From JAAYZX01 sp040770645 (GTDB lineage: Bacteria > Actinomycetota > Thermoleophilia > RBG-16-64-13): a stretch of 64,000 bases of DNA. The DNA lies in assembly GCA_040770645.1 (NCBI GenBank), contig JAXGIS010000009.1, positions 27,903 through 91,902 on the forward strand, written 5' to 3'. Made by a program: the position numbers and the translations under genes. The notes beneath the pieces are model-generated. The model had not been told where the DNA came from. It searched no databases and saw nothing but the letters and a program-made list of their open reading frames with translations. Shown piece after piece: positions 45,822 to 54,777 of the stretch (positions are counted from its first letter, which is position 1; every line of letters starts with the position of its first letter).

Positions 45822-46994
45822 GTGACCAACTCGGCAGGAGTCCTCTCATGGCCCTGCGGGACGGCGTCGACCGAAAGTCAGGGTTTGCTGGTTCGTGCGC
45901 TCGACCCCTTCTTCGGTGGGTCGCACCGTGACTTCTTGGTGGGGTTGGCGGCCCACTCGGTGCATGCTCTCGATCTGCACACGCTGCCCGGCAGACACTG
46001 GGCATGGCGTATGCACGGTGGAGCGGCCGAACTCGCACTGCAGGCGCGACGGTCGGGTACCCCGCGGCCCGCGGTCATCTTCGCCGGCTCCATGCTCGAT
46101 CTGCCTCTTTATCGGGCGTTGGCGGGGGCGGCCACGGCCGGAGTCCCCACCATCGTCTATTTTCACGAGAATCAACTGACGTATCCGTTGCCTGAAGGTG
46201 CCAAGCGAGATCTGGGTTATGGGTGGAAAAACGTCATGACCGCGTTGTCGGCCGACCGGGTGCTGTTCAACAGCCGATACCATCACGACGAGTTCTTCGC
46301 CGCTGCGGAGGCGTTTCTCGCCCGGCTTCCCGACTGCGTTCCCGTGGGCATTCTCGATGACATCCGGGCCAAGGCAGGGGTAGTTCATCTGGGCTGCGAT
46401 CTCAGGAGATTCGATGAGCATCGGTGGGAGGCGAGAGGGGCGCCGCCGCTGGTGCTGTGGAACCAAAGGTGGGAGTACGACAAAGCTCCGGAGGATGTGG
46501 CTGAGGCGCTCATGTGCCTGGCGGGAGAGGGCTTGGAGTTCCGTGTCGCGTTGGCCGGGAAGAACCACGGGCCGGTACCCCCGGTGCTTCGGCGCCTGCG
46601 CGAGGCCCTCGCGGGACGTGTGGTGCAGTTCGGGTATGTGTCCTCGGCGGCAGAGTATGCGCGGTTGCTTTGGCAATCCGATGTTGTGGTGTCGGCCGCC
46701 CGGCACGAGTTCTTCGGTCAAGCGGTGGTGGAGGCGGTCTATTGCGGCTGCCGGCCCGTTTTGCCTCGGCGGTTGAGCTATCCTGAGATCATCCCGCAAG
46801 AGGTGCACCCTCTCGTGCTGTACGAGGAGGGACGGCTGGTCCCGGCTTTGCGGGCGGCTCTGCAGCGGGGGCGCGAATGGTCGGAGGACTGGCAACGTAC
46901 CTGGGTGGCGCGCTTCGATTGGGGCAGCATCGCGCGCAAGTACGACGAGGAGATCTGGCGGCTGTGGGAGCGGTCGCCGGTATCGGGAGGTTGA
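45822..46994 (+). CDS. Glycosyltransferase of the tRNA-queuosine alpha-mannosyltransferase (QTMAN/DUF3524) type
   Basis: 390 residues from GTG 45822. The N-terminal domain is diagnostic: LLVRALDPFFGGSHRDFLVG, LHTLPGRHWAWRMHGGAAEL, VIFAGSMLDLPLYRALAG, YFHENQLTYPLPEGAKRDLG and VLFNSRYHHDEFF, the DUF3524 pattern. The C-terminal half is a GT4-like donor domain (VLWNQRWEYDKAPEDVAEAL, EFFGQAVVEAVYCGCRPVLP). Human GTDC1/QTMAN adds mannose to queuosine in tRNA-Asp; bacterial relatives share the fold, but their target is less clear. It is directly followed by pgi. Confidence 0.85.
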   Translation: MTNSAGVLSWPCGTASTESQGLLVRALDPFFGGSHRDFLVGLAAHSVHALDLHTLPGRHWAWRMHGGAAELALQARRSGTPRPAVIFAGSMLDLPLYRALAGAATAGVPTIVYFHENQLTYPLPEGAKRDLGYGWKNVMTALSADRVLFNSRYHHDEFFAAAEAFLARLPDCVPVGILDDIRAKAGVVHLGCDLRRFDEHRWEARGAPPLVLWNQRWEYDKAPEDVAEALMCLAGEGLEFRVALAGKNHGPVPPVLRRLREALAGRVVQFGYVSSAAEYARLLWQSDVVVSAARHEFFGQAVVEAVYCGCRPVLPRRLSYPEIIPQEVHPLVLYEEGRLVPALRAALQRGREWSEDWQRTWVARFDWGSIARKYDEEIWRLWERSPVSGG

Positions 46995-46995
46995 G

Positions 46996-48454
46996 ATGGG
47001 GGATCCGGCGGAGCAGGCGGGAGACGGCCTGTATGGGGGGCCGCACAGCGGGGCGCATGAGGGAAGAGTGACGTTGGATGCGACCTTGGCTATGGCGGCG
47101 GCGCTGGGCCAAGGTGGCATCGATGAAGGCCCGCTGCGCGAGGGACGTGAGCTGACGCGAGGAGCCCAAGCTGCGCTCGAAGAGCGGCGGGCGGCCGGAG
47201 ATCTGGCGTGGATGGATCTGCCTTATCAGAATGCCGGGGAGGTCCTCGAGTTCGCGCAGCAGTGCCGCGGGCGTTTCGAAACGCTGCTGGTCCTCGGTAT
47301 CGGTGGCTCCGCTTTGGGGACGATCGCACTGGGCACGGCCCTGTTGCACCCCTATCACAACGTGTTGTCGGCGGCCGCCCGCCAGGGCCGGCCGCGGCTC
47401 TTCGTGCTGGACAACGTGGACCCGGACCAGACGGCCGCCCTCTTCGATGTGGTTGACTGGCAGACCACACTGGTCAACGTGGTGTCCAAATCCGGGGGCA
47501 CCGCGGAAACCGCCGCTGCGTATCTGTTGGCCCGTGCGGCGATGGAAGGCGTTTGGGGGGTGGGGTTCAGGGGCGTGATGCAGCGCGGTCGCGCTTGGTC
47601 TTCACCACGAATCCTCGGCACGGGGTCTTGCGCGATATCGCACAGGAGGAGGGAATCAGCGCATTCGAGGTTCCGCCCGGTGTGGGTGGCCGTTTCTCGG
47701 TGCTGAGCCCGGTGGGGTTACTCCCGGCGGCCGTGTGCGGGATGGATGTGGCGGCTTTGTTGGGGGGCGCACGGGCCATGGACGAATGCATCCAGACGGA
47801 ACCGGGGGCGGCAACCCGGCCGGTCTGTTCGCGCTGGTGCAGTATCTTGAATCGTTCATTTCGGGCGTCGCATCAGTGTGATGATGCCGTATTCGGCCGG
47901 CCTCAGGGATGTGGCGGACTGGTACCGTCAGTTGTGGGCCGAGAGCCTGGGCAAGGCGGTGGACAAGGCCGGACGGCCGGTGGGCATCGGTCCCACTCCC
48001 GTGAAGGCCCTCGGAGCCACCGATCAACACTCGCAGATCCAGCTCTACGCGGAGGGGCCTGACGACAAGGTTGTCACTTTCCTTCGCGTGGCTTCGTTCG
48101 CAAATCACCTCGCGATGCCGGCCTTGCATGGGGACGCTCTGGATTTCTCGTATCTGATCGGCTCCGACCTGGCCGGGCTGCTGAACGCCGAACAGGAGGC
48201 CACGGCATGGCGCTGGCCCGCCGGGGGCGGCCTTCGCTGCGCATTGATGTACCGCGTGTGGACGCGTGGAGTCTGGGTCAGTTGCTGTTCATGTTGGAGC
48301 ATGCAACCGCGTTGGCGGCGAGCTCTTCAACGTGAATGCCTTCGACCAACCCGAGGTGGAGTTGGGGAAGCAGGCCACTTACGCGCTCATGGGACGCCCC
48401 GGCTATGAGGCCGTGGCTGAGGACATCCGAGGGCGGGAAGGAGCGGAGCGGTGA
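46996..48454 (+). CDS. pgi: Glucose-6-phosphate isomerase (several frameshifts)
   Basis: Fragments in successive frames form one protein: FETLLVLGIGGSALGTIALG, VVSKSGGTAETAAAYLLAR, then TTNPRHGVLRDIAQEEGISA and FSVLSPVGLLPAAVCGMDV, then MPYSAGLRDVADWYRQLWAE and PVKALGATDQHSQIQLYAEG, and finally FNVNAFDQPEVELGKQATYA to TGA 48454. The order and spacing are those of bacterial Pgi (SIS fold). Shifts lie near 47570, 47810-47870 and 48210-48290. The enzyme interconverts glucose-6-P and fructose-6-P and fits the ROK kinase at 58 kb. The ATG at 46996 follows the glycosyltransferase stop. Confidence 0.87.
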
Positions 48455-48864
48455 GGGTGTCGGGACGGACGTTACGGCCTGTGTTCAAGGTGTGGCTGGA
48501 CCGAGACGGAAAGGCGTTCGGCGAGGGACCGCAGCGGCTTCTGGAGGGTGTGGATCGTACAGGTTCGCTGCGTCAGGCGGCGATGGAGTTGAACATGTCT
48601 TACAACAAGGCTTGGCGGCTACTCCGGGCGCTTGAAGACAAGCTGGGGTTTGCGCTCCTGGAACGTTCGGCGGGCGGCTTGGGCGGCGGCGGCTCTCAGC
48701 TTACAGAAGGGGCCAGAGACCTGATGCGGCGTTTCGCGGCGTTGGAGCAGGAAGCGGCGCGGCGGTGGATGCCGCGTTCCCAGGCATTTCCCCGACTAGA
48801 CGTCAACTGCGGGCCAGACTCGGAGCAGGGGCCGAGTGGCGAGAAGCGGGGGCGACGCTCGTGA
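48451..48864 (+). CDS. ModE-type winged-helix regulator (DNA-binding domain only)
   Basis: 137 residues from GTG 48451, overlapping the pgi stop (GTGA). FKVWLDRDGKAFGEGPQRLL and EGVDRTGSLRQAAMELNMSY followed by NKAWRLLRALEDKLGFALLE match the N-terminal domain of ModE, the molybdate/tungstate-sensing repressor. No molybdate-binding (MOP/TOBE) domain follows, so it is a short form. A molybdo- or tungsto-enzyme gene (AOR) lies 2.3 kb downstream, which may be its target. The effector is not known. Confidence 0.85.
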   Translation: MRVSGRTLRPVFKVWLDRDGKAFGEGPQRLLEGVDRTGSLRQAAMELNMSYNKAWRLLRALEDKLGFALLERSAGGLGGGGSQLTEGARDLMRRFAALEQEAARRWMPRSQAFPRLDVNCGPDSEQGPSGEKRGRRS

Positions 48865-48910
48865 CAGATACGGAGTTTCGAGGCGTGGCAGGGTGCACTC
48901 AGCTTGTATG

Positions 48911-48930
48911 CGAACAAATGTTCGTATACA
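48911..48930 (+). promoter_or_regulatory. LexA (SOS) box and -10 box of dinB
   Basis: CGAACAAATGTTCG at 48911-48924 is a perfect match to the Gram-positive/actinobacterial LexA consensus CGAAC-N4-GTTCG. It is followed directly by TATACA (48925-48930), a -10 hexamer, so bound LexA would block the promoter. Confidence 0.85.
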
Positions 48931-48942
48931 CTGAGGACGGCG

Positions 48943-50227
48943 ATGGTGATGTCCAAGCCTCCTGACAGCCCGCAGATTGCGAATGCCGTAGAATCGTGCG
49001 CCCAGCGGTGTACGCGTTTGGAGTGTGCGGTGCCGCGGCGCCCCGGCACGGCGTGTAGGGTGGTTACGCATCTGGATTTGGATGCCTTCTTTGCCGCAGC
49101 GGAAGAGAACCTGGATCCATCATTGCGGGGCAAGCCGGTTATTGTGGGTGGGGGCGCTCGGGGGGTGGTGGCTACGGCCAACTACCTCGCCCGTCAATAC
49201 GGGGTGCATTCGGCCATGCCCCTCACCACCGCGCGGCGGTTGTGCCCACATGGGGTGTTCATTGCCGGAAATCACCACCTATACCGAGAGTACTCGCGCA
49301 GGCTCATGGCCATCCTGGGCGAGTACTCGCCCTTGGTGGAACAAGTCAGCCTGGATGAGGCGTACGTAGATCTCACGGGTACCGAGCGGCTCTTCGGACC
49401 GGTCGAGCGTACAGCGCGTGCTATTCAGCAGCGGGTCCAAGATGAGTTGGCGCTCAGCATCTCCGTGGGTCTGGCCTCCAACAAACTGGTGGCCAAAGTG
49501 GCCTCGGATATGGAGAAACCTCGCGGTTTCACGGTTGTACCTCCAGGCACGGAGGCTGAGTTCTTGGCCCCTCTGCCTGTTGAGCGTCTGCCGGGTGTGG
49601 GGCCCGTGTTACTGGGACAACTGCGCGACCGGGGGGTACGGACCGTGGGAGACTTGGCCCGGGTGCCTTCGCACCTGCTCAGCCTGTCGTTTGGAGAGTG
49701 GGGTCGCATGCTTGCGCACGCGGCTCGCGGTGAAGACCGCCGCCGGGTCGAACCGCAGCAGACGGTCAAATCCATCTCCAGGGAGACCACTTTCCCAGAA
49801 GATGTCACCGATCCAGAGGTGCTTGAGTCCACGCTCGTCGCCCTCACCGAGGATGTGCCGGCGGCTGCGCCGCCGGCACCTCGAGGCGCGCACGGTCACC
49901 ATCAAGATACGCTACTCGGACTTCGTGACGCATACGTGCTCCAGGACCTTGGAGCGGCCACGGGATGTTGATGAGATCTTTTTCCAGGAAGTGCTCTCCC
50001 TCTTCCGGCAGGGCCGCACCCGCCGCTACCATATCCGGCTGCTGGGGGTGGGGGTGTCCAATCTGGCCCCGCGCGCTTGGCAGGATGATCTGTTCGACCA
50101 GCAGGTCCCCTTGTTGCGTGAGTTGGATCTCACGCTGGACACCATCCGGGAGAAGTACGGCCGGCAGGCGGTGGTCAGGGGCGCGACGGGGGATATCCGT
50201 CGCTCAGGGCCTATCGCTCCCCGATGA
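48943..50227 (+). CDS. dinB: DNA polymerase IV (Y family), one frameshift in the little-finger domain
   Basis: Start ATG 48943 (GAGG upstream), just after the LexA box; an upstream ATG at 48904 would lie before the operator. The catalytic motifs are LDLDAFFAAAEENLDPSLRG and VEQVSLDEAYVDLTGTERLF, with SVGLASNKLVAKVASDMEKP and the helix-hairpin-helix ERLPGVGPVLLGQLRDRGV. Near 49855 one base is missing; the frame then runs as EARTVTIKIRYSDFVTHTCS and RYHIRLLGVGVSNL to TGA 50227. A mutagenic translesion polymerase, SOS induced. The 3' end overlaps the convergent next gene by 17 bases. Confidence 0.92.
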
Positions 50228-51026
50228 AACGGATCTCGGAGAGGGCGGCATCTTCCCAGGATTCGCCCGGGTACACCGAGAGAATGGTCATCCGGACCGA
50301 GGAGATACCCACGTCGCTCGGCACTGCCGGCTGCACCTCTTGGTATCCCATGTCGTCGTACAACTGGATCTCTTGCATGTCACCGTTAGAGTATTCGATG
50401 CGCAGGCCGCGGACCCGTCCGTTGCCCAAGTAGCGCTTCTGGTCTCTCTGGTAGCCGTTGGCGATGTCGATGCGACTGAGTCGCACCGGTTGATTGAAAG
50501 AGAAGCTCAGCCACTCGCCGACACCGTCTCCCGAAGCCCCCTCGTTCCACGCGGTGCTCAGGTCGTTGTCGCTGAGATTGCTCGGCCCATAAGTGAACTG
50601 ATCGGTAGGGGGGAGGGAGGATGAGGCTTTGGCGTTACTCGGAAATACCCGGGCCTGATCGGCGGAAGTGGCCTTGGTAGTGGTGCTCCCTGCGGTGGTG
50701 GATGTGCGGGCGGATGAGGTGGTTGTGGTGGCGGGCAGCGTCACGTCGCTTTCAGCGGCACGGAGCTCCTGGTACTGCCGATAGACCAGAAGTGCGGCTG
50801 TGCCGGCGACCACTAGGAACAGGAGTAGCAGCAAGACCCCCAGTACGCGGCGCGGGCGCTGTCTGCGGGCAAAGGGTGAGATTGCGCCTCCACGCTGCAT
50901 GGCGTCACGGGCGTTCCTCTCGTCGGCGCGGGAGCCGAGGTATGCGCCGCACTTGACGCACAGGAGCCGATCCGGCCGATTATGCGCCCCGCACTCCGCG
51001 CAGGTGATGGTCTGCTTGTGCGTCAT
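50211..51026 (-). CDS. Zinc-ribbon membrane protein with a discoidin-like C-terminal domain
   Basis: 271 residues. An N-terminal zinc ribbon (CAECGAHNRPDRLLCVKCGA), a basic stretch, one membrane helix (VLGVLLLLLFLVVAGTAALL), a Thr/Ser-rich linker (a run of TTTTSSARTSTT), then a beta-rich domain with NLSDNDLSTAWNEGASGDGV, WLSFSFNQPVRLSRIDIANG and VRGLRIEYSNGD. The last part resembles the F5/F8-type discoidin fold (NADase-like discoidin). Topology: ribbon inside, discoidin domain outside. The ligand is unknown. Two promoter-like AT-rich spots lie upstream at 51040-51130. Confidence 0.82.
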   Translation of the reverse strand: MTHKQTITCAECGAHNRPDRLLCVKCGAYLGSRADERNARDAMQRGGAISPFARRQRPRRVLGVLLLLLFLVVAGTAALLVYRQYQELRAAESDVTLPATTTTSSARTSTTAGSTTTKATSADQARVFPSNAKASSSLPPTDQFTYGPSNLSDNDLSTAWNEGASGDGVGEWLSFSFNQPVRLSRIDIANGYQRDQKRYLGNGRVRGLRIEYSNGDMQEIQLYDDMGYQEVQPAVPSDVGISSVRMTILSVYPGESWEDAALSEIRFIGER

Positions 51027-51188
51027 GGCACCTTCTCTTCGTTCACCTATCCTGTATCAGCGCTCTTGTATTGCGGTTACGGTCTGTCCGCGATGTGTCT
51101 TTCTCTGTAAGGTATCAGAATATTGCCATGTTCTCGCCCCTTGTGGCGCTCTGCTAGAATCCGCTGCGTGTATCTTGGGGAGGATTGC

Positions 51189-53735
51189 GTGACCAACCGC
51201 GGCTCCAGTGGCCCATCGTCCGCTCGGTGTCTCTGCATCGATCTTCGAAGTGGTGATCTTCGGGCTGAGATGTGTCAAGGGTGGTCTTCCCAGTATCTGG
51301 GTGGAAGAGGGCTGGGTGTTCGGCTTGTGGCTGAGTTCGGAGATCCAACCCTCCCCGCCCTGGACGAGAAACAACCCTTCGTTCTGGCCGCAGGGCCTCT
51401 CACCGGTACCAGTGCTCCCAGCTCCGGCCGTTTTGCAGCCGTGGCGCCTTCTCCCTTGACCGGCACCATCTTCGATGGGAACGCCGGCGGCCGTTTCGGG
51501 GTACGTCTACGCGGTGCCGGTGTGGACGCGCTGGTGCTCACCGGGCGCGCGACGGAGTGGAGCCTGGTGGTGGTGGAGAGGGTGGGTCGAGACGCAGACC
51601 GGGCCGTGGTATCGGTTGTGCCGGTGAGCGAGATCTGGCCGGAGTGTGACCCGGAGGGAGTGGAGCTGACTGCGTCGCAGTTGACGACCGGGTTGCGCAC
51701 ACGTCTCGGCCCCGCTTTCAGCTTCCTTTTCCCGGGTGTGGCCGGCAGACGAGGAGCGCTGGTGTCGTCGATACGCACCGACGACCGTCGCCACTTCGGT
51801 CGCGGAGGGCTGGGTGAGGCTCTGGCGGCCAAACGGGTCTTGGCTGTGGCCGTGGCGGGTGGTGTCGCGCGTCGTCCCGTGGACCCCGGGGCGTACGCTT
51901 TCCTGACTTACGAGGCCCGCAAGCTCATGGAGGCCAATCCACTACTGACTCGGGCACTGCCCGCATTTGGCACGGCGGTGCTCATGGAGCTGGTGAATCG
52001 GGCTGGGGCGCTCCCAGTGCGCAATTTCCAGGCGTCGCAGTGGGACGAAGCCTCGCTGGTTTCGGGGGAAACCCTGAGCGAGCGCTTTGTGAAGGGTCGC
52101 GGTGGATGCTTCGGTTGCAGAGTCCGCTGCACTGGGTGGCTCGGCTCTGAGCGGGGGCGGGTGGAGGCACCTGAGTACGAGAGCGTGTGGGCCCTGGGCC
52201 CTGATTGTGGTATCGCAGATCTGGACGTCATTGTCCAAGCCAACCGTCTTTGTGGCGAGTACGGCTTGGACACGATCTCCGCCGGAGCGACAGTTGCGTG
52301 CGCCATGGAGTTGTCGGAGCACGGCGTCCTTGGGCGGACCATCACCTTCGGTGACGGTCCGCGCCTCCTCGATCTCCTGGGGCAGATGGGCAGAGTGGAG
52401 GGTTTCGGTGCGGAGTTGGCGCGCGGCTCGGCCCGGCTTGCAGAAGAGTGGGGCCATCCCGATGTGGCCATGCACGTCAAGCGCCTCGAGCTCCCCGCCT
52501 ACGATCCTCGGGGCATGGCGGGTCAGGGGCTGGGCTACGCCACCTCCAACCGGGGTGCGTGCCACCTGCGCGGCAACATGCTGGGTCCGGAGATCCTGGG
52601 TGTGCCCAAGCTAGTGGATCGGTTCGCCACCAAAGGCAAGTCGGGTTTGCTGATCAATCTGCAGCATGTGGCGGCCTTGTTCGATTCCGTGGGTCTGTGC
52701 AAGTTCATGGGGTTTGGGTTCGGAGAAGAGGTGGTGGGGCGGCTGCTTGAGGCCATGCTCGGGGAGGAGATAAGGAGCCAGGATGCGCTGCAGATCGGTG
52801 AGCGGGTCTGGAACCTGGAACGGTTGTGGAATCTGGCGGCGGGGTTCACGCGGGCCGACGACACGCTCCCTTCCAGGTTGCTCCAGGAACCGGTGGCTCA
52901 CGGCCCGGCGGCCGGGCGTGTGGTGGAGTTGGCGCCCATGCTTGACGAGTATTATCGGGCCAGGGGGTGGGATGGAGATGGTTGTCCCTCGATGGACAAG
53001 GTGGACTCTCTGGGCTTGAGTGAGATTGCAGGGAAGTTGGCGGCCGCCCGGGGCCCGGAGCGTGGGCTCCGGCGCCGGGGGGGCCTGCCGCGGCGGTGGG
53101 GCCGCCGCCCCCACGGCCGGGAAAGAGGGGGAGGCGTCATCTACGAGCAGTTTGAACAGGTAGGCCGCGACGTCTTCCTGTCCGGACTGATCAGCTCACA
53201 CGCCGGCAACATGTCGGTGCGCATCGGCGACCGTCTGGTCATTACACGGCGTGGCTCCATGTTGGGGCGACTTCGCCCCGAGGATCTCATCGAGACCGGC
53301 CTGTTCAAGGATGATTCGGGGATCGCGTTGGCCTCCAGCGAGATCGTGGTCCACCGGGCCGTCTACGCACGCACGTCGGCCCAAGCCATCTTGCATACGC
53401 ATCCACCGCACGGCATAGCGCTCTCCCTGGAACTGGATGAGATCGTCCCCGTAGATTCGGAGGGCTCCTATCTGTTGCACCGCGTGCCGGTAGTGGCTGC
53501 GGAAAAAACCATAGGGTCCACAGAGATGGCCGAAGTGCTGAGCGAGGCCCTCTCGCGCTACAAGCTGTGCATGTTGCGGGGACACGGTTTGTTCGCCATC
53601 GGCCATCTGCTGGAGGAAGCGTATCAGTGGAGCAGTGCTTTCGAGGCCTCAGCCAGAGTCATCTACTTGGTGCGTACGGCAGGCATCTCACCTATCGAGT
53701 ACCGGCAGGAAAGCCAGAGGTACTCCACATGGTAG
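51189..53735 (+). CDS. Aldehyde ferredoxin oxidoreductase fused to a class II aldolase domain
   Basis: 848 residues in one frame from GTG 51189 (GGGGAGG upstream). Residues 1 to about 620 are AOR: the pterin-binding N-domain (YLGGRGLGVRLVAEF, GPLTGTSAPSSGRF), and the cluster ligands CFGCRVRC plus a late Cys in DSVGLCKFMGF. AOR holds tungsten or molybdenum in a pterin cofactor and oxidises aldehydes to acids with ferredoxin. From about residue 650 a class II aldolase/fuculose-phosphate aldolase domain follows: GRDVFLSGLISSHAGNMSVR, TRRGSMLGRL, ILHTHPPHGIALSL and MLRGHGLFAIG, with the zinc His residues. The linker is an Arg/Gly-rich, GC-rich stretch (53045-53145), and no in-frame ATG/GTG start is seen at the aldolase. 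Confidence 0.85.
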   Translation: MTNRGSSGPSSARCLCIDLRSGDLRAEMCQGWSSQYLGGRGLGVRLVAEFGDPTLPALDEKQPFVLAAGPLTGTSAPSSGRFAAVAPSPLTGTIFDGNAGGRFGVRLRGAGVDALVLTGRATEWSLVVVERVGRDADRAVVSVVPVSEIWPECDPEGVELTASQLTTGLRTRLGPAFSFLFPGVAGRRGALVSSIRTDDRRHFGRGGLGEALAAKRVLAVAVAGGVARRPVDPGAYAFLTYEARKLMEANPLLTRALPAFGTAVLMELVNRAGALPVRNFQASQWDEASLVSGETLSERFVKGRGGCFGCRVRCTGWLGSERGRVEAPEYESVWALGPDCGIADLDVIVQANRLCGEYGLDTISAGATVACAMELSEHGVLGRTITFGDGPRLLDLLGQMGRVEGFGAELARGSARLAEEWGHPDVAMHVKRLELPAYDPRGMAGQGLGYATSNRGACHLRGNMLGPEILGVPKLVDRFATKGKSGLLINLQHVAALFDSVGLCKFMGFGFGEEVVGRLLEAMLGEEIRSQDALQIGERVWNLERLWNLAAGFTRADDTLPSRLLQEPVAHGPAAGRVVELAPMLDEYYRARGWDGDGCPSMDKVDSLGLSEIAGKLAAARGPERGLRRRGGLPRRWGRRPHGRERGGGVIYEQFEQVGRDVFLSGLISSHAGNMSVRIGDRLVITRRGSMLGRLRPEDLIETGLFKDDSGIALASSEIVVHRAVYARTSAQAILHTHPPHGIALSLELDEIVPVDSEGSYLLHRVPVVAAEKTIGSTEMAEVLSEALSRYKLCMLRGHGLFAIGHLLEEAYQWSSAFEASARVIYLVRTAGISPIEYRQESQRYSTW

Positions 53736-54226
53736 TCCCCGGCCCGCTGTACGCGCGCATTGCAGCCGTTGCCCTGATTGACGGTGGGGGTGGCTGGTTT
53801 CTGGTAAGGCTGCCCGATGCTCTGGTGCCGGCGTACACGGGAAGAAAAGCTCCTGCCGCAGGTATTTGGGCGCCTCCAGGAGGGCGTTTGGACGAAGGCG
53901 AGACCCTCGAGAGTGCGCTGGCCCGGGAGATGCGCGAGGAACTCTCGCTGGACGTTATCACGGCCGGGCCTTGTCACGCTCACTTGGCTGAGCACAAGGG
54001 CGAGTGCCTCCTGGCCGTGACCATGGCCTGCAGGCCGGCCGGTGGCCTACCGGTGACGCCCGTGTTGGATCCGGAAGAGGCCGTGGCCTGGCGTTGGGTC
54101 ACCACAACGGAGTGGCTGGAGATGGCCGATCAGGGGCTCACGCCCTGGAGGCCGAGAGACATAGTCATTTGCACGGCTGTGGCCGAACGGCTGTGGCGGT
54201 TGGTTGACGAAGGAGGAGTGCCGTGA
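53729..54226 (+). CDS. Nudix hydrolase
   Basis: 165 residues from ATG 53729, overlapping the previous stop codon. The Nudix box is complete: GGRLDEGETLESALAREMRE followed by ELSL. VALIDGGGGWFLV and WRWVTTTEWLEM are the flanking beta strands of the MutT-like fold. It cleaves a nucleoside diphosphate-linked compound; the exact substrate is unknown. It is the second gene of the coupled operon. Confidence 0.9.
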   Translation: MVVPGPLYARIAAVALIDGGGGWFLVRLPDALVPAYTGRKAPAAGIWAPPGGRLDEGETLESALAREMREELSLDVITAGPCHAHLAEHKGECLLAVTMACRPAGGLPVTPVLDPEEAVAWRWVTTTEWLEMADQGLTPWRPRDIVICTAVAERLWRLVDEGGVP

Positions 54227-54777
54227 CGAGAGACGAGGCGGTGGCGTTGGTTCGGGAAACGGTCCAGAATGAGAACCTGGTTCGCCATATGCTGGCCACC
54301 GAAGCCATCATGGCCGACCTGGCCGATCGGCTGGGGGGTGATCGCGAGACTTGGGCCATGGCCGGCCTCCTCCACGACTTGGATGTGGAAGAGACGGCCG
54401 ACACCATGGAGATCCACGGCCTGCGAAGCGTGGAGTGGCTGCAGGCGCGAGGGTTCGATGATCCCGTGGTGCTGCAGGCGGTACGAGCCCACAACCCGGA
54501 CAACGGCACCGAGCCCGGCTCGCTCCTCGATCAAGTTATCGTGGCTGCCGATCCCCTGTCCGGGCTCATCACGGCTGCCGCGCTCATACGCCCGGAGAAG
54601 AAGCTGGATTTGGTGACGCTCAAGAGTCTCAAGAAACGCTTCAAGGAACCCGCTTTCGCTAAGGGGGCCAACCGGCAGGCCATCGCCGGGTGCGAGGCAT
54701 TCGGGTTGTCACTGGAGGAGTTCCTGGGGATAGGGCTGGCGGCCATGCAACGCATCGCTCCGGACTTGGGGCTATGA
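54223..54777 (+). CDS. HD-domain phosphohydrolase
   Basis: 184 residues from GTG 54223, overlapping the Nudix stop by four bases. LVRHMLATEAIMADLADRLG and the metal motif GLLHDLDVEETADTMEIHGL contain the His...HD...D pattern, with a C-terminal Asp region at VIVAADPLSGLITAA. Proteins of this HDIG type (YqeK-like or HDOD-related) hydrolyse nucleotides. The role here is unknown. Confidence 0.88.
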   Translation: MTRDEAVALVRETVQNENLVRHMLATEAIMADLADRLGGDRETWAMAGLLHDLDVEETADTMEIHGLRSVEWLQARGFDDPVVLQAVRAHNPDNGTEPGSLLDQVIVAADPLSGLITAAALIRPEKKLDLVTLKSLKKRFKEPAFAKGANRQAIAGCEAFGLSLEEFLGIGLAAMQRIAPDLGL

